Assembly (NCBI GenBank): GCA_009929055.1
Contig: SABI01000005.1
Span: forward strand, 1 to 28,885
Length of the DNA: 28,885 nt
From: Spirochaetia bacterium
GTDB taxonomy: Bacteria; Spirochaetota; Spirochaetia; Sphaerochaetales; Sphaerochaetaceae
Reading direction: 5' to 3'
This document shows positions 15,852 through 24,044 of the stretch, piece by piece. The position numbers and the translations under genes are program-made. The notes under the pieces are model-generated. The model saw only the letters and a list, made by a program, of their open reading frames with translations, made no database searches and was not told the DNA's origin. How positions within the stretch are numbered: position 1 is the stretch's first letter; each line of letters starts with the position of its first letter.

Positions 15852-17318
15852 CTACTCCTCATCAACTTCCACTTCTTCAAAACTCAATCCTACTCCGCAA
15901 TTGGGGCAACTTGTCATCTCTGGATTAAGTGTGTGTCCGCATTCTGGGCAAAGGAACTGTTGTTCAACTTCATCCCTAGATTCTTCTTCGACGATATCAA
16001 CATATTCAGATAACAATGAGAGGGCACTACGCATCTCTTGTTCATTAATATCTTCAAAAGACTCAATATCTTCATCGCTCAAGTTAACAAACTCTTCAAC
16101 TGTATAAATATCATAATATTGAAGTTTTTTAAGAAGTTGTCCATCGAATTCAGCAATATCTGAGAGCATCATTTCACCCTCTTCATAATCCTGAACAAAT
16201 TCTTCCAACTCTGTGTTATCATCACCAAAGAGTGCATCTATTCTCTCTTTAGTTTCAACATCTATATCTAATTCTCGATACTGTTCGAGAGTTTTTACAT
16301 CTATAATCCAGTCTGCAAGTTTGTTAGCAAGTCTTACGTTTATTCCCTGCTTTCCTATAGCTAATGATAATTGCTGATCATCTACTACTGCAATAGCAGT
16401 TCTTTTGTGTTCATCAAGAATAACTATCTTCTTTATTTCTGCGGGAGATAGGCAGTTCTTAATATACTCAATTGGATTAGGGTCATATCGTAATACGTCG
16501 ATTCTTTCCCCTTCCATCTCTCTCATAATAGTCTGAACTCTGATTCCCTTCAACCCAACACAAGCACCAACTGGGTCTAAATCATTTCTATGGGAATAGA
16601 CAGCAACTTTTGTTCTGTATCCAGGTTCTCTTACTATTTTATGAATTTCTATAGAGTGATCATATATCTCAGGAACTTCTAATTCAAATAATTTCCTTAC
16701 GAATTCAGAGTGGGTTCTACTTAGTTCAACTCGTAAGTCTCCCCTTTCAGGTTTTTCAACTCTGTATACGTAACATTTTATTTTATCCCCTTTACGATAC
16801 ACTTCTCGAGGTGATTGGAATGCTTTTGGAAGAAACCCTTCAATCTTACCAAGATCGATAACCATCTCCCCTTTATTTTCTCTAAGGAAGTATCCAATGA
16901 TCATCTCTCCCTCTTTTGATTTATATTCAGAATAGAGGGTATCTTTTTGAATCTCTCTGAGTTCCTGTTTTGCTTTTTGTTTAGCACTTTGAACTGAGAT
17001 TCTATCGAAGGTTTTTGGATCTATGTTGATGAGTAACTCATCCCCAAGATCACAATCATCATGGAGCTCTCTTGCATCAGAAAGTGAAATTTCATCAATC
17101 ATTCCATCAAATTCATCATCTTCTACAATTGTCTTTCGAGCGAATAGCTCTACCGCATCAAGGGTCTCATTAAATTGAACTACAGCGTTATCGCTTGACC
17201 CATACCTTCTTTTATATGCAGCAAGAAGTACATCAGTAATAGTTTCTATAACTACATCTTCTGAAATACCCCTCTCATTTACTAATGTGCGAATTGCTTC
17301 ACCTAATTCATTGGACAT
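15852..17318 (-). CDS. nusA: transcription termination/antitermination protein NusA with C-terminal zinc ribbon
   Basis: Binds RNA polymerase and nascent RNA, promoting pausing and hairpin-dependent termination. The 488 residues show the N-terminal polymerase-binding domain, an S1 domain around Lys-Gly-Glu-Met...Leu-Arg-Val-Glu-Leu-Ser, two KH domains (the GACVGLKGIRVQTI and SLAIGKQGINVRLANKL motifs), and an acidic helical region. The protein ends with CPECG...CPNCG (Cys457, 460, 471, 474), a zinc ribbon absent from E. coli NusA. The frame extends six codons upstream to an ATG at 17336. I chose the ATG at 17318 because Met-Ser-Asn-Glu-Leu matches family starts and a GGGAG lies 11 bases upstream; it begins two bases after the rimP stop. 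Confidence 0.95.
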   Translation of the reverse strand: MSNELGEAIRTLVNERGISEDVVIETITDVLLAAYKRRYGSSDNAVVQFNETLDAVELFARKTIVEDDEFDGMIDEISLSDARELHDDCDLGDELLINIDPKTFDRISVQSAKQKAKQELREIQKDTLYSEYKSKEGEMIIGYFLRENKGEMVIDLGKIEGFLPKAFQSPREVYRKGDKIKCYVYRVEKPERGDLRVELSRTHSEFVRKLFELEVPEIYDHSIEIHKIVREPGYRTKVAVYSHRNDLDPVGACVGLKGIRVQTIMREMEGERIDVLRYDPNPIEYIKNCLSPAEIKKIVILDEHKRTAIAVVDDQQLSLAIGKQGINVRLANKLADWIIDVKTLEQYRELDIDVETKERIDALFGDDNTELEEFVQDYEEGEMMLSDIAEFDGQLLKKLQYYDIYTVEEFVNLSDEDIESFEDINEQEMRSALSLLSEYVDIVEEESRDEVEQQFLCPECGHTLNPEMTSCPNCGVGLSFEEVEVDEE

Positions 17319-17320
17319 TA

Positions 17321-17806
17321 TTACATATTCTCCCATGCATAAGCTAATTTTGCTTTCTGAATCCGATCATTTGGGATTCGGTATTCATCTATAATATCTT
17401 TCGTATCTTCAATTACAGCGTTGTGAAGAGTCACCTCGTCTTCTTTAACATCTGTTAAAATTCCCTCTAACCAAGCACTAATTTTATTATCGTAAATGCG
17501 AACTGGTCTATTAAGGAATACACTAAATTCATAAAAATCACGAAAATTACGCTGTATTCCAGGAGTGGTTACTTCCATATCAATATCAGAATCATTTTCA
17601 AGGATAGATAACCGAGGTCGTAACAGTTTATGAGTTTTTGCACATTCATCAATTCCGCAATTATGTTCACTATTGGTTATAACTATTTGATAAAACACAC
17701 TATTTGATAATTCCTCTTTTCTAATATCTACTAATTTTATATTAATTTGTTCTAATAAAGGGGCTATTGTATCAAATGCAGAATGTTTTCGTAATTTGTT
17801 TCTCAT
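17321..17806 (-). CDS. rimP: ribosome maturation factor RimP
   Basis: Assists 30S maturation and lies directly before nusA, its usual place. The 161-residue protein shows the two-domain RimP layout: an N-terminal alpha/beta domain with Cys-Asp/Gly-Ile-Asp-Glu-Cys-Ala-Lys-like motifs and the SDIDMEVTTPGIQR stretch (the usual Tyr-xx-Glu-Val-Ser-Ser-Pro-Gly region), followed by an SH3-like C-terminal domain. The open frame continues upstream to a TTG at 17848, but that start would lie inside the leader hairpin. The ATG at 17806 has a GGAG about 6 bases upstream and is clearly better. Transcription should begin at the promoter about 60 bases upstream. Confidence 0.92.
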   Translation of the reverse strand: MRNKLRKHSAFDTIAPLLEQINIKLVDIRKEELSNSVFYQIVITNSEHNCGIDECAKTHKLLRPRLSILENDSDIDMEVTTPGIQRNFRDFYEFSVFLNRPVRIYDNKISAWLEGILTDVKEDEVTLHNAVIEDTKDIIDEYRIPNDRIQKAKLAYAWENM

Positions 17807-17816
17807 ATTTCTCCAT

Positions 17817-17846
17817 AAAAAAGGGATCCGCACCTTGCGATCCCCC
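17817..17846 (-). terminator. intrinsic terminator (probable attenuator) in the rimP-nusA leader
   Basis: On the minus strand GGGATC-GCA pairs with TGC-(G)-GATCCC (17844-17836 with 17832-17823) around a 3-base loop, followed immediately by T6 (17822-17817). The rimP ribosome binding site GGAG lies directly after the T-run, and the start codon 10 bases after it. A promoter lies upstream of the hairpin, so every transcript reaching rimP, from that promoter or from mutS/comF read-through, must pass it. I see no obvious alternative antiterminator pairing in the short leader. Confidence 0.8.
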
Positions 17847-17871
17847 AAAAATCAACCTAATTTCTATATTT

Positions 17872-17900
17872 ACTCTAAATCATTATCGTATCTGTGTCAA
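17872..17900 (-). promoter_or_regulatory. promoter of the rimP-nusA-infB operon
   Basis: On the minus strand a perfect -35 box TTGACA (17900-17895) is followed after exactly 17 bases by TAGAGT (17877-17872), four of six matches to the -10 consensus. The predicted start point is near 17865, giving a leader of about 60 bases that contains the hairpin terminator. It lies in the gap after the ComF-like gene, so the operon can be expressed independently of mutS. Confidence 0.65.
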
Positions 17901-17913
17901 CAAAGGAACCTTG

Positions 17914-18405
17914 CTAATACAAAGATAACGTTTTGAGTTTTGTATTGCTTTCACCAAGAGTAAGTAATAGAGGATATCTTTCTTTAACATGATTCTGTTG
18001 TCCTACTTTGTTAATATATGCAATCAATTTGTTAAAATAAGGGGTGTATGAATTATCTGTTTCAACTTGTTGAAACATACAATCAGGAAATAGGAGGGGC
18101 TCTATCCGTTTGATCTCTTGTAGATAGATAGTCCCTAACTGAATGATAAACTCATCATAGTAATATATTTTAAAAGATTCCTTAAGGGATTGAATGATCC
18201 TTGTGTTATCAAAGATTGTGTATCTAAACGATGATTTCTCTTTTGTACAGATGCTATCAGTATGTAAGAGATGAGCACCACATAAATTACAATGATGATG
18301 CATAAATAAGCTTTTTCTCTCAAATAGGATTAATTGTAAACATGTTTGGCATAATCCAAGGTGTTCTTTCTTACATAAAGGACATAGTGTGTGAACATAT
18401 TTCAT
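17914..18405 (-). CDS. ComF-like zinc-finger protein lacking a recognisable phosphoribosyltransferase signature
   Basis: The N-terminal part resembles ComF-family proteins: a zinc-binding Cys8/Cys11/Cys19/Cys22 cluster, a second cluster starting with CNLCGAHLL (39-47), then an aromatic segment leading into SLKESFKIYYYDEF (73-86), like the ComF 'Lys-Tyr-Arg' region. ComF proteins are normally about 220-240 residues and contain the PRPP-binding Val-Asp-Asp-Val-x-Thr-Thr-Gly motif. This protein has 163 residues and lacks the motif, ending in a Leu-rich, Lys-rich tail. It may be a decayed gene or a non-catalytic relative. The ATG is 23 bases after mutS; a GAAGG sits only one base before it, closer than usual. 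Function unknown. Confidence 0.6.
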   Translation of the reverse strand: MKYVHTLCPLCKKEHLGLCQTCLQLILFERKSLFMHHHCNLCGAHLLHTDSICTKEKSSFRYTIFDNTRIIQSLKESFKIYYYDEFIIQLGTIYLQEIKRIEPLLFPDCMFQQVETDNSYTPYFNKLIAYINKVGQQNHVKERYPLLLTLGESNTKLKTLSLY

Positions 18406-18428
18406 ACCTTCTATTACGAGAGAATAAG

Positions 18429-21011
18429 TTATTCTGATTCTTCTACTATTTGTTGTAATTCTTCTAGAAACTTAAAGGCTTGTATTGGAGTAGAATTTTC
18501 TAAAGGGAATGACCGTATTAACTCAAATATTGGACTTTCATCCTCTATTGTTTCAATTTTAAATAAATCAAGTTGCTCTACATTTCCCCCTATAGCATAA
18601 GAGGCGTAGTGACTGTTAAGGAACTTAGAAGCAGAGGAGAGAACGTCTTTGGGGATACCTGCCATCTTCGCAACATGTAAGCCATAACTAGAGGTTGCAA
18701 CCCCTTCAATAATTTTCCTTAAGAATATTATGTTCTTTTTTTGTTCACTTACGGCAAGGGTAATGAGCTGCATATTCGAAGTATCCATCATGGTGAGTTC
18801 ATGGTAGTGAGTTGCAAATAGGGTTTTCACCCTCATTTCTACTAATTTCCTCATTACTGCGTATGCTATACTCATCCCATCTTGGGTACTCGTACCGCGC
18901 CCTATCTCATCCATAATAACAAGAGAGTGAACAGTAGCATTTCTTAGGATATAGGCAGCTTCTTGCATCTCTATGAGAAAAGTTGACTCCCCTCGAGCAA
19001 GGTTATCACTTGCCCCTACCCTACAAAAAAGAGCATCGGTTAATCCTATAGTTGCCTCTTCTGCCGGAACATAACTGCCTATATGAGAAAGAAGTACTAT
19101 AAGGGCATTTTGTCTTAGATAGGTAGATTTACCTGCCATATTAGGTCCTGTAATGAGACAAAAGAGCCCCTTAGAGTCATTGAGTGTAAGAGGGTTAGCA
19201 ATAAAGGAACCTAATGAAGTAAACTGTTCTACTACAGGGTGCCTCCCTCCCACTATAGTAATCGAAGCATCTTCTGTAATTACAGGAGCTACATAGTGAT
19301 GTTTTTTAGCTGTTCGAGCAAAACTTTGTAATACATCTACTAACGAAAGAAAAGACCCTACTAAGTATAGAAGTGGGATGCTCTCTTTCGCTAACAGGAC
19401 TATTTCATCATAAATTTGATGTTCTCTCTCTTGTGCCTTTGCTTCACTCTCCTTTATCTTAACCTCTAACTCAATTAATCTGTCGGTAGTAAAGCGCTCT
19501 GCATTCACTAAAGTTTGTTTACGATAAAAAGAGGAGGGGACGCTGTCAGTATGTGCCTTTGTTATTTCTAAAAAGTGACCAATAATTTTATTATAAGAGA
19601 GCTTTATTTGGGGGATGTTTACCTCTTTCTTTACCTCTTCTACGTATGCTTGAAGTGTCTCATTTCCGTTTTTCATCAACCTTCTTAACTCATCAAGCTC
19701 CTCATCACTTCCATCTTTTATGATTGAGTGGGGTATATAAAGAGAACTCACGGTAGGGAGTATAGTATGTTCAATCCTCTCTAATAGGGTAAGAAGCTTG
19801 TGCATATCTTCTTGATGAAGTTCCTGAGATAAAAGAGATGAGTAGAAATCGGGGTATTCACTCATGATGGTGAAAAAATGGGTAAGAGTTGAAGAGATGC
19901 TTATCATATCTTGTGGGGTATGTCTAAATAGAGACAAGCGTGAAGTGAGGCGAGTGAGATCTCTTGTCTCAGCAAGAAGAGAACTTAATCGTGTAGCTTC
20001 ATCTTTATGTTCAATAAACCATTTAACTTTCTCTTGTCGCCAATTGATTTCCTCTATTGAATGTAAGGGAGAAGAGATGAAAGATCGCAAGAGACGGGCT
20101 CCACTACTCGTGACAGTATCATTTATTGCACTAAATAGGGTTCTACTTGTTTTCCCATCTTGTAAATTATACTCAAGTTCTAAGTTACGTCTTGTTGACT
20201 CATCAATACTCATCACACTTGAAGAGTGTATATGTGTATAGTTAATAAGATGAGAAGAGCTTTTTTTGTTTGTAGTTTCTATATAATAAAGAAGTCCCCC
20301 AATGGCAAGAAGAGGAGTAGATTTTTTATTTAATCCAAAAGGTGAAGTAGAGAGAGTCTCAAAAGTAGAGGTAAGTCTTTCATATCCAGAAGTAGAGGTG
20401 AAATGCCAACTAGGGAGTTTATTTATGAGAAAAGAGTACTGTTCTAATACAGAGGAGAGAGTTTTATTCTCATAATACACTTCATCATCGACTATCACTT
20501 CTTTAGGATGAAGTTGCTCTATAAGGGCCTTGAGAGAGAGTAGTTTGTCATCAAAAGGTAAATCAATGCTATAAAGAGCTGCGTTAGAGAGTTCACAGTA
20601 GGCACAAGAAATTTCATTATTAGCAATTGTAACACTTAAAATATAGCTAGAAGTAGTTTTATCTAAAAACTCATCTTCGACTACTGTTCCGGGGCTGATA
20701 ACTGAGACCACTTCTCTTGTTGCTATCTCCCCTTTCCCTTCAGGCATTTTAGTCTGTTCACAAATTGCTATCTTTTTCCCTTCATCTAATAGTCTTTTTA
20801 CATACGTTTTTGCTGCATGGTAAGGAATCCCACACATCGGGATTCCATTACGTTTTGTTAAGGTGATATTTAATATTTTTGAGACTATTTTTGCATCATC
20901 AAGAAACATTTCATAGAAGTCTCCTAGTCTGAAGAACAACACCTCATCTGGATACTCTTTTTTTATCCTGAGGTATTGTTCCATCATAGGAGTCAACTTT
21001 GTCTCTTTCAT
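18429..21011 (-). CDS. mutS: DNA mismatch repair protein MutS
   Basis: Recognises mispairs and small loops and, as an ATP-driven sliding clamp, recruits MutL. The 860 residues show the mismatch-probing Phe-x-Glu motif (Phe32, Glu34 in GDFYEMF), connector, lever and clamp regions, Walker A GPNMAGKST (622-630), Walker B VIMDE (698-702) and the following GRGTSTQDG loop. The His in the FATHYHEL motif and the C-terminal dimerisation tail are present. The frame opens one codon earlier at a TTG; I take the ATG at 21011, with AAAGGA close upstream. It follows bamA by 19 bases. This is the MutS1 repair type, not MutS2, because no Smr domain is present. Confidence 0.97.
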   Translation of the reverse strand: MKETKLTPMMEQYLRIKKEYPDEVLFFRLGDFYEMFLDDAKIVSKILNITLTKRNGIPMCGIPYHAAKTYVKRLLDEGKKIAICEQTKMPEGKGEIATREVVSVISPGTVVEDEFLDKTTSSYILSVTIANNEISCAYCELSNAALYSIDLPFDDKLLSLKALIEQLHPKEVIVDDEVYYENKTLSSVLEQYSFLINKLPSWHFTSTSGYERLTSTFETLSTSPFGLNKKSTPLLAIGGLLYYIETTNKKSSSHLINYTHIHSSSVMSIDESTRRNLELEYNLQDGKTSRTLFSAINDTVTSSGARLLRSFISSPLHSIEEINWRQEKVKWFIEHKDEATRLSSLLAETRDLTRLTSRLSLFRHTPQDMISISSTLTHFFTIMSEYPDFYSSLLSQELHQEDMHKLLTLLERIEHTILPTVSSLYIPHSIIKDGSDEELDELRRLMKNGNETLQAYVEEVKKEVNIPQIKLSYNKIIGHFLEITKAHTDSVPSSFYRKQTLVNAERFTTDRLIELEVKIKESEAKAQEREHQIYDEIVLLAKESIPLLYLVGSFLSLVDVLQSFARTAKKHHYVAPVITEDASITIVGGRHPVVEQFTSLGSFIANPLTLNDSKGLFCLITGPNMAGKSTYLRQNALIVLLSHIGSYVPAEEATIGLTDALFCRVGASDNLARGESTFLIEMQEAAYILRNATVHSLVIMDEIGRGTSTQDGMSIAYAVMRKLVEMRVKTLFATHYHELTMMDTSNMQLITLAVSEQKKNIIFLRKIIEGVATSSYGLHVAKMAGIPKDVLSSASKFLNSHYASYAIGGNVEQLDLFKIETIEDESPIFELIRSFPLENSTPIQAFKFLEELQQIVEESE

Positions 21012-21030
21012 CAATCCTTTACCCTAAATA

Positions 21031-24000
21031 TTAGTAGAGGGTTGAAGTAATCGCTAACACAAGTTTCAATCCACTTCCGGCATCACTATTAGAGAAAATT
21101 GAACCTGAATCATATGTAAAAGGATTACCCTCTTCAATTCGAGCATTCTTCACTAAGTAAAGACCAAGTGGGAAGCCAGGAATTTTAAGTCGTATTCCAA
21201 CTCCTGCTGAAAAATACCAGTCTAACGGAGAAGTATTGAGACTATTAAGGTCTCCACTTACTGCAGTCGCACTCACAAATGCTTCACCCCAAAGGACGTT
21301 TTGAGCTATTTGAATACTTGTTTCAAGGGATGAATCCCATAAGAACTCTTTATAGAATTGAGGTTCTATTCCACGAGCGATGGTAATACCATCAATATAG
21401 AGGTACTCATACATACTTGCACTAATACCTGTCGTCCACGCATTACTAAAGTTTCCATCTATTGGATAAAATTGGTTAAATAAGAATGATACTGTGGTAT
21501 TTAAACTAGCAACTACTGGAGTAGGTTTTTCACCAGGGATATCAAATAACTTTAAGAATCCTGAAGCACTTGTACTACTACGCATGTAGTTACTCAAGCC
21601 CCCTAGAATACCACCAGCATAGACTATGCTTTGGTTGACAATATATCCTTTTGTCGTGTTGTTGATGAGGTCTCTTCCATCCCAACTGAGAGAGAGGGAT
21701 AATCTGTTAGATAATTCCCATCTTTGTTGATAGCGACCAACAAGATAGTCATATGGAGCATATATATCTGGATCAAATTCAGCTCTGTTAAGGGTAATAG
21801 ATGGGCCACCAGCAATAGATAGTCTTCCTGCATCAAATAGGAATGTATACCCAGTATTATATCCTAAAGAAACTTTATAGGAGACATAAGGCATTAAGTA
21901 GCGAGAGTCGGGGCTTCCTTTCCCATCAGCGACCCATGCTTCATAGGAAGTGTATGGGTATGGATAGGCTTTACTCTCTCTATCTTGAGTCGTAGGAGAG
22001 CCATCACCTATTCGTAGTGCATTGGAGATGTTTGTTCGTTTGAAAGAAAGATTTAATGAGTTAGACCATCTCTTATCCCCTACCCACGTATCAGCAAAAC
22101 TTACATTAGCACTTTGACTATCGGGAGAAAGTTCAGTTGAAATAGTTAAATCCCTTCCCGTTCCTCCAATGTTTGAGTCTTCCCATGAAAGGAATCCACT
22201 CACAGGAAATCCATCAACATTTCCCCCAAAGGTTGCCCCAAAGCCGATGTTCATCTGATTGCCTTCAGTAACGGTATAGGTTACAACAAGGGTATTCTCT
22301 TGGGTTCCGTAACTTATAGAAGGAACAACATCTGTTAAGAGGCCTGTATTGAAAAGATTTTGAGCACTTTGAATATATTTTTTCTTACTAAATACATCTC
22401 CAGGTTGGAGGGTAAGTTCGCGAGTTAATACATATTCTTTTGTTTTTGTAAGACCCCGAATAATGACGTTTTCTATTCTTGCTTGCCCTTTTTCACTTAT
22501 CACTACTGTATAGCTTATGGTGTTCTTTTCTTCATCTCGATCTTCTTTGATATCGATAGTATTTTCAACATACCCTTCATTCCAATAGATATCTGCAATA
22601 TTACTAATATTACTTTGAATCTTTGAAATGTTGAGGACACTCCCTGGAGCTATAGTTATTACACTGTCAAAAGTTTCATCGGGGAATACATTATTTCCCT
22701 CTACATTGATAGCTCCTAGGAACCATTGCTTTCCTTCCTCTATAACAAAAGTAATATTTAATTTTTTTATAGTAGGTTTATCTTGGACAACTTCTTCATA
22801 TACTACATCAACTACTTTTGCATCAATAAACCCATTATTTTGATAGGTGAGTTCAATTGCTCCCCTGTCAGCGAGGATAGTTGCTTCATTGTAATTACCA
22901 GCATTAAAGAGAGACTGTACTTTTGTTGAAACTGCTTTTTTCACTTCATTAACGGATAAGTTTTCTACTCCCACAAAATTAATTTGGTCAACTTTTGATT
23001 GCCTGCCTTCAATAATTGCATAGGTGAGTTCTATCGTATTTGTAGCTTCATCTATCGAGTAGGAGGAGTCAACGAGTGCATCAGCATACCCTTTTTCTAT
23101 ATAGAGGTTCTTTAATTCTTCTGCCCCTCCATTGACTTTACTAAGAGAGAGGAAGTCCCCCTCTTTTAAACTTAGTGCATTAATCATCGTTTTTGATTTA
23201 ATACCAGCGTTGCCATTAAAGGTAATTGCGTTAATAACGGGAAGTTCTGTGAAGGTAAAGTCTATAAAGAGATCACTATTTCCAAGTCCTCCCCTTACCG
23301 CTTCAGCTTCAAAGAGGCTAAATTGTAGTAAATTATTAAATTTTGTTTCTATCTCTTTATAAAGAGCTTGGGTAAAAGGTTTCCCTATATAGGGGAATGT
23401 AATATCTTCGAGTTCATTTTTATCTGCGTTAATAAGAGAATTGAAAGTGAACCCTTTTATTGGTTTGTTTATATACCAATCATATTCTACAATCTGGAAA
23501 GAAACATCAATTGCTGTTCCTGTTTTGTTTGTATCATATGTGTACGATATATCTACAGAGTCATACCCTTTTTGGCGATATACTTCTTTTATAAAAGTAA
23601 CAGCATTTTTGGTAGCTTCTAAGCTAAAGAGTTCTCCACTTTTTAAGGGGAGATTTTTAGTAATAGCCTCTTTAGCAACTAATTTGTTTCCTTTAAATTG
23701 TAAAGTTCCTAAAGGAAGAGTTTCGACAACTTCAAAATAAAGGATACTCGCCTCTTTTGCATCGGTTTTAGGAGAAGGAAATACATCAATTGTAACAAAT
23801 TTTCCACTATCTAATAGCTCTTGTACTACAGAGTCAACAGACTCGTTACTATAATTTGTACCGATGAGAGGGGAGACGACCTGAGCTACATCAGATTCTT
23901 TTACTTGTTCTAAATTCACAAATTCTATTTCAACAATAGGTTTACCTATCCACCAAGGCTCATCAATCTCTACACTAAAGAGAGGGGACAAAACAGATAG

Positions 24001-24033
24001 TAATAATAGTATTGGGAAAAGTTTTTTCACCAT
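21031..24033 (-). CDS. bamA: outer-membrane protein assembly factor BamA
   Basis: Core of the BAM machine that folds beta-barrel proteins into the outer membrane. A clear signal peptide (about residues 1-20, basic start, Leu-rich core, cleavage after Ser) is followed by repeated POTRA-type units (five by my reading, about 25-430, each with an Ile/Val-xx-Ile/Phe-x-Gly/Phe-x-Gly start), additional periplasmic sequence, and a 16-strand-type barrel to residue 1000, ending in Tyr. The loop-6 motif normally reading Val-Arg-Gly-Phe/Tyr is ARGI at 886-889. It is longer than E. coli BamA (810). AAGGAG sits 5 bases before the ATG, 11 bases after tamB. In Treponema pallidum an ompH/skp gene follows bamA; here mutS follows directly. 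Confidence 0.95.
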   Translation of the reverse strand: MVKKLFPILLLLSVLSPLFSVEIDEPWWIGKPIVEIEFVNLEQVKESDVAQVVSPLIGTNYSNESVDSVVQELLDSGKFVTIDVFPSPKTDAKEASILYFEVVETLPLGTLQFKGNKLVAKEAITKNLPLKSGELFSLEATKNAVTFIKEVYRQKGYDSVDISYTYDTNKTGTAIDVSFQIVEYDWYINKPIKGFTFNSLINADKNELEDITFPYIGKPFTQALYKEIETKFNNLLQFSLFEAEAVRGGLGNSDLFIDFTFTELPVINAITFNGNAGIKSKTMINALSLKEGDFLSLSKVNGGAEELKNLYIEKGYADALVDSSYSIDEATNTIELTYAIIEGRQSKVDQINFVGVENLSVNEVKKAVSTKVQSLFNAGNYNEATILADRGAIELTYQNNGFIDAKVVDVVYEEVVQDKPTIKKLNITFVIEEGKQWFLGAINVEGNNVFPDETFDSVITIAPGSVLNISKIQSNISNIADIYWNEGYVENTIDIKEDRDEEKNTISYTVVISEKGQARIENVIIRGLTKTKEYVLTRELTLQPGDVFSKKKYIQSAQNLFNTGLLTDVVPSISYGTQENTLVVTYTVTEGNQMNIGFGATFGGNVDGFPVSGFLSWEDSNIGGTGRDLTISTELSPDSQSANVSFADTWVGDKRWSNSLNLSFKRTNISNALRIGDGSPTTQDRESKAYPYPYTSYEAWVADGKGSPDSRYLMPYVSYKVSLGYNTGYTFLFDAGRLSIAGGPSITLNRAEFDPDIYAPYDYLVGRYQQRWELSNRLSLSLSWDGRDLINNTTKGYIVNQSIVYAGGILGGLSNYMRSSTSASGFLKLFDIPGEKPTPVVASLNTTVSFLFNQFYPIDGNFSNAWTTGISASMYEYLYIDGITIARGIEPQFYKEFLWDSSLETSIQIAQNVLWGEAFVSATAVSGDLNSLNTSPLDWYFSAGVGIRLKIPGFPLGLYLVKNARIEEGNPFTYDSGSIFSNSDAGSGLKLVLAITSTLY

Positions 24034-24044
24034 GGAAACTCCTT

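Noticed and set aside
15839..15880. N-terminal extension of IF-2 from TTG 15880 or ATG 15862.
   Set aside because: Both lie inside nusA without good ribosome binding sites; the ATG at 15838 gives a typical IF-2 start, although ATG 15862 cannot be fully excluded.
17807..17848. N-terminal extension of RimP from a TTG at 17848.
   Set aside because: It would be translated through the leader hairpin, and the ATG at 17806 has a well-placed GGAG.
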